Virus record (IMG/VR): IMGVR_UViG_3300017783_000139
Span: 1 to 29,209 of that record
Length of the DNA stretch: 29,209 nt
Source: a virus
Strand: one strand, 5' to 3'
The notes under the pieces: generated by a model
What the model was told of the DNA's origin: nothing
What the model saw: only the letters and a program-made list of their open reading frames with translations
Database searches by the model: none
Made by a program: the position numbers and the translations under genes
Shown here: positions 22,534-29,209 of the stretch, piece after piece
How the letters are laid out: every line of letters begins with the position of its first letter
Position numbering within the stretch: position 1 is the first letter of the stretch

Positions 22534-22887
22534 ATGATTTTATTTAGAATTCAACACAAGTTTGGAAAAAAGGGAGTTTTTAGAACAGACATTGACTTTG
22601 ATGAACAGTCTATTGCCTATAAAGCTTTATCTAAACACAATGAAATGCCATTTCCTAAAGAGGAAGGTTTAGACATTCACCATGATGGTAGAGAATGGTT
22701 TTGTGCATACAGATGCTTAGATGACTTACTTTACTATAATTCTATTTTAGCAATAGAGCAGTTTGTAGAAAAGGGTTTTGAGATTGTTTGTATTGATGCA
22801 AAATATGTTCAGGTTGGAGAAGCGCAAGTTATATTTAGAAGAGATTGTGAGTACAGTGAAATAGTAATAACAGAAGATATATTATAG
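22534..22887 (+). CDS. Small phage protein of a widespread unknown family
   Basis: This 117-residue protein follows a pattern I recall from prophage proteins of unknown role: an R-x-x-H opening (FRIQHKFGKKGVFRT), a proline-containing middle (KHNEMPFPKEEGLDIHHD), a CAYRCLDDLLYYNS segment in place of CGFxSLxQLxxWF, then KGFEIVCIDAKYVQVGEAQVIFRR in place of GFxVxxYxVxxxxVxxGxxQxxF. No catalytic motif or signal peptide is visible. It is alone behind its promoter and separated from nrdA by attenuator-like hairpins, so it may be made in larger amounts than NrdA. Confidence 0.65.
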   Translation: MILFRIQHKFGKKGVFRTDIDFDEQSIAYKALSKHNEMPFPKEEGLDIHHDGREWFCAYRCLDDLLYYNSILAIEQFVEKGFEIVCIDAKYVQVGEAQVIFRRDCEYSEIVITEDIL

Positions 22888-22892
22888 ATAAA

Positions 22893-22948
22893 GGGACTTC
22901 CTATAAAAAAGAAGATAAAAAATAGTCCCGATTAATTTCGGGGTTTTA
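22893..22948 (+). promoter_or_regulatory. Attenuator-like pair of alternative hairpins before nrdA
   Basis: AGTCCC at 22924-22929 can pair with GGGACT at 22893-22898. Its CCC, with the next GA, can instead form CCCGA (22927-22931) paired with TCGGG (22938-22942), followed by a T-rich stretch. The two pairings share the same CCC, so only one can form at a time. This is the arrangement of a transcription attenuator. Alternatively the second hairpin is a plain weak terminator. Confidence 0.45.
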
Positions 22949-22974
22949 TATAATAAATAAACAATAACTCCTTA

Positions 22975-25398
22975 ATGAAAATTAAAAAAAGAAACGGAAG
23001 GTTGGTAAATTTTAATGCCAACAACATTACAAAAAGAATTAAAGACCAATCTAAAGGTTTGAATGTTGACTCTGATGAAGTTGCTATAAAAGTAATACAG
23101 TCAGTTGCTGATGAAATGACAACAGAGTCTTTAGATATATTGGCAATTGAGCAGGCTGCTACTATGTGTACGGTACATCCCGATTATTCAACATTAGCCT
23201 CTAGGCTATATGTAACATTATTGCATCAAATAACACCTGATACGTTATCAGAGGCTGTAGAAAAGGCTCATAATGAAACAGGGTTCGTTTCAGACAAGTA
23301 TGCAGAATTTGTTAAAGAAAATGCTAAAAAATTAAACAAAATGATTAGGAATGAAAGGGATTTCAACCATGATTATTTTGGACTAAAAACATTAGAAAGG
23401 TCATATCTAATCTCTAAGGAAAGAAAAAATACTGAAGGTAAAGTTGTATCAAAAGAGATTTTTGAGAGACCTCAGTATATGTGGATGCGTACAGCGATTG
23501 AGGTTACAGGGTATGATATAGAAAAAGTTAAGGAAACTTACACGGCTATGAGTGAGAAGTATTACACTCACGCAACACCTACACTATTTAACTCAGGAAC
23601 AGTATTGCCCCAATTATCATCTTGCTTTTTGTTAGGTATGAAAGGAGATAGTATAAAGGGTATTTACCAAACACTAGCTGACTGTGCTGACATATCAAAA
23701 CTTGCAGGTGGAATAGGTATTCACGGTCATAGCGTTAGAGCATCAGGTTCATATATAAAAGGAACTAATGGTACATCAAATGGTTTAGTGCCAATGCTTA
23801 AAGTGTTTAACGAGACTGCAAGGTATGTAGACCAAGGTGGTGGAAAAAGAAAAGGTTCTTTCGCTATCTATTTGGAGCCATGGCACGCAGATATTTTTGA
23901 TGTATTAGACCTTAAGAAAAATACAGGAAAAGAAGAAATGAGAGCTAGGGATTTGTTCTATGCATTGTGGATTCCTGACCTATTTATGGAAAAGGTTATG
24001 AAGGGCGATGATTGGTACTTATTCTGTCCAAATGAAGTCAGAAAGGTTTATGGAAAGGACTTTTCTGATGTGTATGGAAAGGACTTTGAAACTATGTATG
24101 AGGATGCTGTTTCAAAAGGAATTTATAAAAAGAAAGTTTCTTCACATGAACTTTGGGAAAAGATTTTAGAGTCTCAAACAGAAACAGGAAACCCTTACAT
24201 TGGATATAAGGACAAAGTTAATATGGCGAATAACCAAAAGAACTACGGTCTCATTAAGTCCTCTAACTTATGTATAGAAATTAATGAGTATTCTGATGAC
24301 AAGGAACAAGCTGTATGTAATTTAGCATCTATTGCTTTATCTATGTTTGTAAGAGAAAAACGTGGTAAAAAATATTTTGACTTTGCTGAGCTTAAGAGGA
24401 TTGTAAAGTTAGCAACTAAAAACTTAGATAATGTTATTGATGCAAACTATTACCCAACTCCTGAAACAGAGCTATCTAACAGTAAACATAGACCAATTGG
24501 TTTAGGTGTTCAAGGATTGGCAGACGTATTTGCCATGATGAAGGTGGCATTTGACTCAGAAGAGGCTAGAGCTTTAAACAAAAAGATTTTTGAACATATG
24601 TATTTCTATTCATTGGAAGCATCCAATGAAATGGCTATTGAGAAAGAACCTTATGAGACATTTTGGGGTTCTCCTGCAGCAGTTGGGGAGTTACAGTTTG
24701 ACTTTTGGGGTGATGCTGAATTAGACCCTGATTTAGATTGGGATACATTAAAAGATGAAATTAAAGCAAATGGTTTAAGAAACTCTTTAAATATAGCATT
24801 GATGCCTACAGCATCTACTTCTCAAATTTTAGGGAACAATGAAGCTTTTGAGCCATTTACTTCAAATATGTATACTAGAAGTACACTTTCAGGAACTTTT
24901 ATTGTGGTAAACAAACACATGGTAGAGGATTTGGAGGAAATTGGTTTGTGGAACAGTGAGATGAGAAATTACTTAATGAGGGCTAACGGCTCTATTCAGT
25001 CAATTGAAGGTATACCTCAAGAGATAAAGGATAGGTACAAAACAGCTTACGAACTCTCCATGAAGTCGGTTATTGATTTAGCTGCAGATAGACAAAGGTT
25101 TGTATGTCAAGCTCAATCAATGAATTTATTTATGGTTGATATAAATAGTTCAAAGTTGACTTCAATGCATTTCTATGGCTACAAGAGGGGTTTAAAAACA
25201 GGTATTTATTACCTTAGAGGTAAATCTGCTGTTAATGCAATTCAATTTACATTAACTGATTCAAAACCTAAAGAGGTTGTAGAAAAGTCTGTAGAAGAAC
25301 CAATAGTTTCAGAAGAAATGACTCCTGAAGAATTTAAAGCAATGTTAATTAGGAGCCAAAACGCTGACCCTGACGATTGCGAAATGTGTGGTTCTTGA
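22975..25398 (+). CDS. nrdA: Ribonucleotide reductase class I, large (alpha) subunit
   Basis: The 807-residue protein reduces ribonucleotides to deoxyribonucleotides. It begins with an ATP-cone (MKIKKRNGRLVNFNANNITKRI). It carries the active-site Cys in QLSSCFLLG (Cys217), the catalytic NLCIE motif (Asn431, Cys433, Glu435) and AVCNLASIAL (Cys448). Further on are MPTASTSQILGNNEAFEPF, the radical-transfer tyrosine pair in GIYYLRGKSAVNAIQF, and a C-terminal CEMC (802, 805) for reduction by thioredoxin or glutaredoxin. A tandem eight-residue duplication (VYGKDFSD, VYGKDFET, about 358-373) is unusual. No small subunit (NrdB) lies in the window. An attenuator-like leader precedes it and a very stable hairpin follows it. 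Confidence 0.95.
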   Translation: MKIKKRNGRLVNFNANNITKRIKDQSKGLNVDSDEVAIKVIQSVADEMTTESLDILAIEQAATMCTVHPDYSTLASRLYVTLLHQITPDTLSEAVEKAHNETGFVSDKYAEFVKENAKKLNKMIRNERDFNHDYFGLKTLERSYLISKERKNTEGKVVSKEIFERPQYMWMRTAIEVTGYDIEKVKETYTAMSEKYYTHATPTLFNSGTVLPQLSSCFLLGMKGDSIKGIYQTLADCADISKLAGGIGIHGHSVRASGSYIKGTNGTSNGLVPMLKVFNETARYVDQGGGKRKGSFAIYLEPWHADIFDVLDLKKNTGKEEMRARDLFYALWIPDLFMEKVMKGDDWYLFCPNEVRKVYGKDFSDVYGKDFETMYEDAVSKGIYKKKVSSHELWEKILESQTETGNPYIGYKDKVNMANNQKNYGLIKSSNLCIEINEYSDDKEQAVCNLASIALSMFVREKRGKKYFDFAELKRIVKLATKNLDNVIDANYYPTPETELSNSKHRPIGLGVQGLADVFAMMKVAFDSEEARALNKKIFEHMYFYSLEASNEMAIEKEPYETFWGSPAAVGELQFDFWGDAELDPDLDWDTLKDEIKANGLRNSLNIALMPTASTSQILGNNEAFEPFTSNMYTRSTLSGTFIVVNKHMVEDLEEIGLWNSEMRNYLMRANGSIQSIEGIPQEIKDRYKTAYELSMKSVIDLAADRQRFVCQAQSMNLFMVDINSSKLTSMHFYGYKRGLKTGIYYLRGKSAVNAIQFTLTDSKPKEVVEKSVEEPIVSEEMTPEEFKAMLIRSQNADPDDCEMCGS

Positions 25399-25413
25399 AA
25401 AATAATTAACAAA

Positions 25414-25431
25414 ACCCCACTTCGGTGGGGT
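25414..25431 (+). other. UUCG-tetraloop hairpin after nrdA
   Basis: accccac, ttcg, gtggggt: a perfect 7-bp stem closed by a C(UUCG)G tetraloop, an unusually stable RNA fold. No T-run follows, so it is more likely a mRNA 3'-end stabiliser or processing barrier than a classic terminator, though partial termination is possible. Confidence 0.75.
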
Positions 25432-25454
25432 AATATAATAAAAAATATAAATAA

Positions 25455-25859
25455 ATGTACAGTAAAAAACCAAGAAAGAGAAAATTAAAAACTTCAACAG
25501 TTAGAAAGCCAAAAGAAAACTTAAGTACTTTAGAACTACAGAAACAAGTTTCTGATGAAATAGGAGTACCTAAAACTGAGGTTGCTAGAGTAATTAATTG
25601 TTACTTTGAAAAAATGAAGGAGGGGTTGGAGTCTAAGAAAACTATCTATATGAGTGGTTTAGGTATACTTTACCCTTGTTTAAATCCTCCAAGAACAGGA
25701 GTTTGTATGGGAGAAAATTTTGACTCAGATGAAAGAGCAGATTTGCCTGCTAGATGGGCATTAAAGCTTCAAGTGAGTAAAACATTCAAAAAAACAATGT
25801 CAGAATTAGATGTTAGTGAGGAGGAAATTGATAATATGTATTATAAAGATAAAGAATAA
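25455..25859 (+). CDS. HU/IHF-like DNA-binding protein
   Basis: This 134-residue protein has a lysine/arginine-rich N-terminal tail (KKPRKRKLKTSTVRKPK), then helices (LQKQVSDEIGVPKTEVARVIN, YFEKMKEGLESKKT), then the strand turn IYMSGLGILYP and NPPRTGVCMG, which corresponds to the GLGxF and RNPxTG segments of HU-family proteins. The arm after it is shortened and changed, so DNA binding may differ from HU. It probably compacts or bends DNA, or helps replication. It is co-transcribed with nrdA across the UUCG hairpin. Moderate confidence, because the similarity is short. Confidence 0.65.
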   Translation: MYSKKPRKRKLKTSTVRKPKENLSTLELQKQVSDEIGVPKTEVARVINCYFEKMKEGLESKKTIYMSGLGILYPCLNPPRTGVCMGENFDSDERADLPARWALKLQVSKTFKKTMSELDVSEEEIDNMYYKDKE

Positions 25860-25863
25860 AAAC

Positions 25864-26067
25864 TATGGAAGGGTTTTAGAAAGATTAATTAATGAAAGTG
25901 ATGAGCTAGTTGAAAAAAATAAATAAGTTAACTAGTTTCACAAAAAACACTGTAGTTTTTCTAAGGTTGACGTTGAAGAGCAGGCTTTACTTAGAATACA
26001 GTTGGACTCAATGTCCACATATAGCAGGATTTTAAAACTTAGAATTAAGAAACATGAGCAAAATTAA
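25864..26067 (+). pseudogene. Decayed small phage gene with two compensating frameshifts
   Basis: Reading across frames gives YGRVLERLINESDELVEKIN, KLTSFTKNTVVF, then SKVDVEEQALLRIQLDSMST and YSRILKLRI, which matches a small phage family I recall (RVxxExxELxxKxxxLxxF ... F..LxxxEQxxLxxQxxxMxxYxxILxxRI). The first and last parts are in one frame. The middle is displaced by an extra base in the A-run at 25913-25919 and restored at the T-run 25956-25960. In the main frame this leaves TAA at 25924 and another stop. No ATG start lies in frame; the nearest possible start is TTG at 25828. The end overlaps the next gene by 14 nt. It could also be a sequencing artefact at the two homopolymers. Confidence 0.65.
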
Positions 26068-26896
26068 AAAAGAATTATACGATAAGGTTGAGAAACTTAG
26101 TGAGCAAGGTTATAAGATTGGCGCAAAGTTGTTAGAGAAAGAATTAGGAATATCAAATAGGTTAGCACATACATACTCAACCATTTATAACAATAGGGGA
26201 GCACTGCACTCTATGTTTGTTGGTGGACTAACTGAAAGTAAGGAAGATAAAAGAAGAGTATTAGTTATAGGTGATTTACATGAACCTTTTTGTCTTGATG
26301 GATATTTGGAGCACTGTAAAGAAATTTACAAAAAATACAACTGCAATGAGGTTGTGTTTATTGGAGATGTTATCGACTCACATTATAGTTCATACCATGA
26401 GACAGACCCTGATGGAATGAGTGGAGGAGATGAGTTAAAAATAGCTAAAGTCAAGTTGCAGAAGTGGTATCAGGCATTTCCTGATGCTTATGTCACAGTA
26501 GGTAATCATGATAGAATTATTTCTAGAAAGGCATTTTCTGCAGGAGTTCCTAAAGAATGGATAAAGTCTTTTAATGAAGCTTTAGATGTTCCTAAATGGA
26601 AGTTTGTTGATAGAGTTGTTATTGACAATGTACAGTATCTACATGGAGAAGGTGGAACTGCACATACTAAATGTAGAGCTGATATGATGAATACAGTTCA
26701 GGGGCATCTGCATACTCAATGCTACATTCAGCATTTCGTTGGAGCTAACTTTAAAGTATTTGGTGTCCAAGTGGGTTGTGGAATAGATTTTGAAAAATAT
26801 GCTTTCGCTTATGCGAAGCGAGGAAAGAAGCCTGCAATTAGCTGTACGGTAGTATTAGATGGTGAAACTCCTATAAATGAACTTATGAATTTATAA
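26054..26896 (+). CDS. Calcineurin-like metallophosphoesterase with HTH-like N-terminus
   Basis: The 280-residue protein begins with a small helical, HTH-like module (about 1-60, YKIGAKLLEKELGISNRLAH). A calcineurin-like phosphoesterase follows: VIGDLHEPF (Asp74, His76), FIGDVIDSHYSSYH (Asp105), TVGNHDRI (Asn151, His152), YLHGEGG (His197) and VQGHLHTQ (His218, His220). It hydrolyses phosphoesters; phage members of this family are known as protein phosphatases or nucleases, and the substrate is not evident here. The start is the ATG overlapped by the decayed gene, and the end is followed by a strong terminator. It is distinct from the SbcD-like protein, which has a different C-terminal part. 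Confidence 0.85.
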   Translation: MSKIKKELYDKVEKLSEQGYKIGAKLLEKELGISNRLAHTYSTIYNNRGALHSMFVGGLTESKEDKRRVLVIGDLHEPFCLDGYLEHCKEIYKKYNCNEVVFIGDVIDSHYSSYHETDPDGMSGGDELKIAKVKLQKWYQAFPDAYVTVGNHDRIISRKAFSAGVPKEWIKSFNEALDVPKWKFVDRVVIDNVQYLHGEGGTAHTKCRADMMNTVQGHLHTQCYIQHFVGANFKVFGVQVGCGIDFEKYAFAYAKRGKKPAISCTVVLDGETPINELMNL

Positions 26897-26901
26897 AGAA
26901 C

Positions 26902-26935
26902 AAAAGGTGAAAATTAATTTTTTCACCTTTTTTTT
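26902..26935 (+). terminator. Strong terminator after the phosphoesterase gene
   Basis: A 12-bp perfect stem (aaaaggtgaaaa at 26902-26913 with its complement at 26920-26931), a six-base loop and an eight-base T-run. It closes the NrdA operon just before the next promoter. Confidence 0.92.
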
Positions 26936-26943
26936 GCGTTTTG

Positions 26944-26975
26944 TTTGGTGGTAACATTATTTTGACATATATTTG
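26944..26975 (+). promoter_or_regulatory. Promoter with extended shared motif (replication protein)
   Basis: TTTG at 26944-26947 and TATATTTG at 26968-26975, spacer 20. Shares tttggtggtaacatt and acatatatttgcag with the promoter at 16164. Confidence 0.9.
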
Positions 26976-27006
26976 CAGAGTAATAATCTTAAAAATTTGT
27001 AAAAAA

Positions 27007-27762
27007 ATGAAGGTGACTATAAAGAGCATAGGTCAAATAGTTGATGACAATTTGACCTTGGAGGAAAGGGGTATTTTGATAACAATTATAGCATTAAAAG
27101 ATGTAACACCAAAACTAACTTTAGCAAAGGTTAGGAGCTCAATAAAGTTATCAAAACATTATGAATCCCTCATTAAGCTCCATGATAATGGTTTTATTGT
27201 TTGGAGTGGATATAAGGCAGCTAAAAAATCTTTAGAACAAAAGAAGCCTGACCCAAGAATTTCTGAAATAATACTTTTCCTAAACGGACTTTACAAAATG
27301 AGGGTTGGTATAGAGACTCAAAGTGTTGTTACTTTAATACGTGCTCTTTTAAAAGACTATTCTGTAGATGAGATTAAAAGCGTTGTTGCTAACAGGTATG
27401 TTGTTTGGAAAGACAATCCAAAAATGAAGGGACATCTCAAGCCTCAAACAGTATTTAGAAAAAGTAAGTTTGAAAAATACTTTGAGGAGGTGAGTAGAAC
27501 AAAAGAGGGTGAGAGTTTTGTAACTGCTTCAGCATTGAGTTTAGAAAAAGGTTCTGAGATAACACTTGAGATTGCAAAAAAACTTACACAGAATGATGTT
27601 TATAATATTAGATTGTGTAACTTTGTAAATGGAGATTATGAAAAAGGTTCTTTAAGTAAACGTTTGGGGAAAGACCTTGTTAGCAGTTTAAGATTTAGGG
27701 ACTCTGAGACCAAAATGAGTGGAATAGAGAGCTTTAAAGTAATTTATGAAGGAAATGTATAA
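27007..27762 (+). CDS. Phage replication protein with conserved phage C-terminal domain
   Basis: This 251-residue protein has a helical N-terminal part that looks like a winged helix (LTLEERGILITIIALKDVTP, then LTLAKVRSSIKLSKHYESLIKL and GFIVWSGYKAAKK). A domain I recognise as the conserved phage C-terminus Phg_2220_C follows: ISEIILFLNGLYKMRVG, then VVTLIRALLKDYSVDEIKSVV, VVWKDNPKMKGHLKPQTVFR, KSKFEKYFEEV. Proteins with this layout are replisome organisers that bind the phage origin. The start is ATG 27007; the in-frame TTG at 26941 would place the promoter inside the gene, so it is rejected. The C-terminal 90 residues after the domain are not familiar. It is alone on its transcript. Confidence 0.75.
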   Translation: MKVTIKSIGQIVDDNLTLEERGILITIIALKDVTPKLTLAKVRSSIKLSKHYESLIKLHDNGFIVWSGYKAAKKSLEQKKPDPRISEIILFLNGLYKMRVGIETQSVVTLIRALLKDYSVDEIKSVVANRYVVWKDNPKMKGHLKPQTVFRKSKFEKYFEEVSRTKEGESFVTASALSLEKGSEITLEIAKKLTQNDVYNIRLCNFVNGDYEKGSLSKRLGKDLVSSLRFRDSETKMSGIESFKVIYEGNV

Positions 27763-27766
27763 AAAG

Positions 27767-27797
27767 TTTGGTAGATTAAAATATTGTATTATATTTG
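27767..27797 (+). promoter_or_regulatory. Promoter for the RNA ligase gene
   Basis: TTTG at 27767-27770 and TATATTTG at 27790-27797, spacer 19, four bases after the upstream stop. Confidence 0.85.
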
Positions 27798-27820
27798 TAC
27801 CATAATTAAAAATAAATATT

Positions 27821-29161
27821 ATGATAAACATTAGTAAAGATGCAAATAAAAACTATTTGTGTAAAGTAGTAAAGTTAAAAGGAGTTACAAAACTTGAAGG
27901 TTCAGATTTTTTACAAACAGTTACAATTGATTTTAACACAGTTGTAACGGGGTTGGATGCAAAAGATGGTTTAGGGTATGTTTACTTTCCAATTGAAAGT
28001 AAAATATCAAAAGAGTTTTTATCTTCAACAAATTCTTTCAGAAACTCTGAGTTAAATGAAGACAAAGAGAAGAAAGGGTTTTTTGATGACAATGGTAGAG
28101 TTAGGGCTATGAAACTTAGAGGTGAAAGGTCTATGGGATATATTGTTCCACTTGAAACTATATTCGAGTGGTCAGGTTTAGGTAAAGAGTATGCAAGTAT
28201 TGAAAATTTAGAAAATGAAGAATTCGACACAATTAACAACAAATTACTTGTTGAAAAATATGTTGTAAAAACAAAGGTTGTTGGAAATGTAAAGCAAGGT
28301 AAAGAGCCAAAACTTTCTAGATTGATTGATGGTCAGGTTCATTTACACATTGACACTGAAAACTTAAGGAAGAACTCACATAAAGTTAAACCTAACGATA
28401 CCATTTCAATTACATACAAAACCCATGGTACATCATGGTGGTGTGGAAACGTACTTGCAAAGCGTGAATTAAGCGTGATAGATAAGGTTTCTAAGTTTTT
28501 TGGAGGTAATGTTCAAGAAGAAGAGTATGACCTCATATACGGCTCAAGAAAGGTTGTTAAAAACAAAGCCTTTGGAGACCCTAAAGGAAAAGACCATTTC
28601 TTCGGATATGATTTATGGGCTGACATTAAAGACCAAGTTGGAGAATATATTCCAAAAGGTTGGACACTTTATGGTGAGATGTTAGGTTATGATAAAAACG
28701 GAGCCATGATTCAAAAAGGTTTTGACTATGGTTGTGCTGTGGATAATCCTGACAAACCACAAAGTAAAATTGAGGTTTATAGAATTACAAACACCACTCC
28801 TGATGGATTGGTGACAGAACTTTCTTATCCTGAGATTAAAGCTTTTTGTGATAGGGTTGGTTTAACTTGTGCTCACCTAATGTTTTATGGAAAGGCAGAA
28901 GATTGGCTAGACACACAAGAGGTTTTAACTGTAGATTTAGAAACAAAAGATTTCAATGAGGTTTTTGTAGAGTACTTGGAGAATGCTTACAACGAAAAGA
29001 ACTGCTTTATGTGTGATAACAAAGTTCCTGAAGAAGGTGTTGTTATTAGAGTTGAGGATTTGTTTGAGTGTAAGTCATATAAACTAAAGAGTTTTAATTT
29101 CCTCCAATGGGAAACCAAAGAGCTTGATAAAGGAGAGATAGATATTGAATCTGCAAATTAA
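27821..29161 (+). CDS. RNA ligase, Rnl-type nucleotidyltransferase
   Basis: This 446-residue protein belongs to the covalent nucleotidyltransferases. Motif I is ITYKTHGTSWWCGN, with Lys200 as the expected AMP-bearing lysine. Downstream are TLYGEMLGY (motif III-like), GVVIRVED (motif IV-like) and YKLKS (motif V, about 420-424). The N-terminal 190 residues are mostly strands and contain an OB-like module, as in RNA ligases of the DRB0094/Rnl5 type. It seals RNA nicks or ends, perhaps to repair tRNAs cut by host defence nucleases; that role is inferred, since no kinase partner is in view. It has its own promoter and is the last complete gene. Confidence 0.82.
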   Translation: MINISKDANKNYLCKVVKLKGVTKLEGSDFLQTVTIDFNTVVTGLDAKDGLGYVYFPIESKISKEFLSSTNSFRNSELNEDKEKKGFFDDNGRVRAMKLRGERSMGYIVPLETIFEWSGLGKEYASIENLENEEFDTINNKLLVEKYVVKTKVVGNVKQGKEPKLSRLIDGQVHLHIDTENLRKNSHKVKPNDTISITYKTHGTSWWCGNVLAKRELSVIDKVSKFFGGNVQEEEYDLIYGSRKVVKNKAFGDPKGKDHFFGYDLWADIKDQVGEYIPKGWTLYGEMLGYDKNGAMIQKGFDYGCAVDNPDKPQSKIEVYRITNTTPDGLVTELSYPEIKAFCDRVGLTCAHLMFYGKAEDWLDTQEVLTVDLETKDFNEVFVEYLENAYNEKNCFMCDNKVPEEGVVIRVEDLFECKSYKLKSFNFLQWETKELDKGEIDIESAN

Positions 29162-29162
29162 T

Positions 29163-29193
29163 TTTGTAGATTCAATTATTTAATGTATATTTG
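29163..29193 (+). promoter_or_regulatory. Promoter for a gene beyond the window
   Basis: TTTG at 29163-29166 and TATATTTG at 29186-29193, spacer 19, two bases after the RNA ligase stop. The gene it drives lies past the right edge. Confidence 0.8.
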
Positions 29194-29209
29194 TAAAAAA
29201 CAAATTAAA

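Noticed and set aside
26941-27006. TTG 26941 as the start of the replication protein
   Set aside because: The extra 22 residues are encoded by the promoter itself; ATG 27007 lies 31 bases after the -7 element and gives a clean leader.
1-29209. CRISPR arrays, tRNA genes, insertion sequences or attachment sites
   Set aside because: I saw no regularly spaced repeats, no cloverleaf with a CCA-type end, no transposase and no integrase-flanking repeats.

Overview
The window is a gene-dense, strongly A+T-rich stretch in which every convincing gene lies on the + strand, with short gaps and many 1-14 nt overlaps. It looks like part of the genome of a tailed dsDNA phage that infects a Bacteroidetes (Flavobacteriia-like) host. 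The phage assignment rests on a lysis cassette, a phage replisome, nucleotide-metabolism genes and a phage replication-protein C-terminal domain. The host assignment rests on nine promoters of the Bacteroidetes type (TTG or TTTG about -33, TAnnTTTG about -7) and on A-rich leaders that lack a clear Shine-Dalgarno sequence.

Layout. 1-2083: end of a lysis/late block (unknown gene, polytopic membrane protein, holin, second holin-like protein, M15 endolysin) closed by a terminator. 2191-3916: small unknown gene, HNH protein, DnaQ-like exonuclease. 3921-12400: unknown gene, dNMP-kinase-like protein, tiny membrane protein, a C-family DNA polymerase (DnaE) encoded by two genes, a possible recombination mediator, an ssDNA-binding protein, SbcD-like nuclease and RecA. 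12402-16140: unknown gene, SbcC-like ATPase, small Cys-rich protein, RuvC-like resolvase. 16164-18740: SPFH/band-7 lipoprotein and SNF2-type helicase. 18748-22467: small unknown proteins, lipoprotein, exported lytic transglycosylase, zinc-ribbon protein, ThyA and RNase HI. 22479-26935: small phage protein, attenuator-like hairpins, NrdA, HU-like protein, a decayed gene and a metallophosphoesterase. 26944-29161: replication protein and RNA ligase, each with its own promoter. A further promoter at the right edge drives a gene outside the window.

How the genes work together. DnaE with a separate proofreading exonuclease, SSB and the putative initiator form a replication core. RecA, SbcC/SbcD, the resolvase, SNF2 helicase, RNase H and the possible UvsY-like protein form a recombination and repair module. 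ThyA, NrdA and the dNMP kinase supply dNTPs. The M15 endolysin, holins and exported transglycosylase act on the envelope. RNA ligase suggests RNA repair.

The most notable signal is the DNA polymerase. It is broken in frame by two TAA codons immediately before its catalytic Asp-x-Asp motif, inside an insertion that resembles part of a Hint/intein fold cut at the position where inteins usually carry an endonuclease or are naturally split. Other points of interest are a promoter family with a shared spacer sequence, a small phage gene with two compensating frameshifts, a phage-encoded SPFH lipoprotein, mutually exclusive hairpins before nrdA, and several small genes below usual annotation cut-offs.
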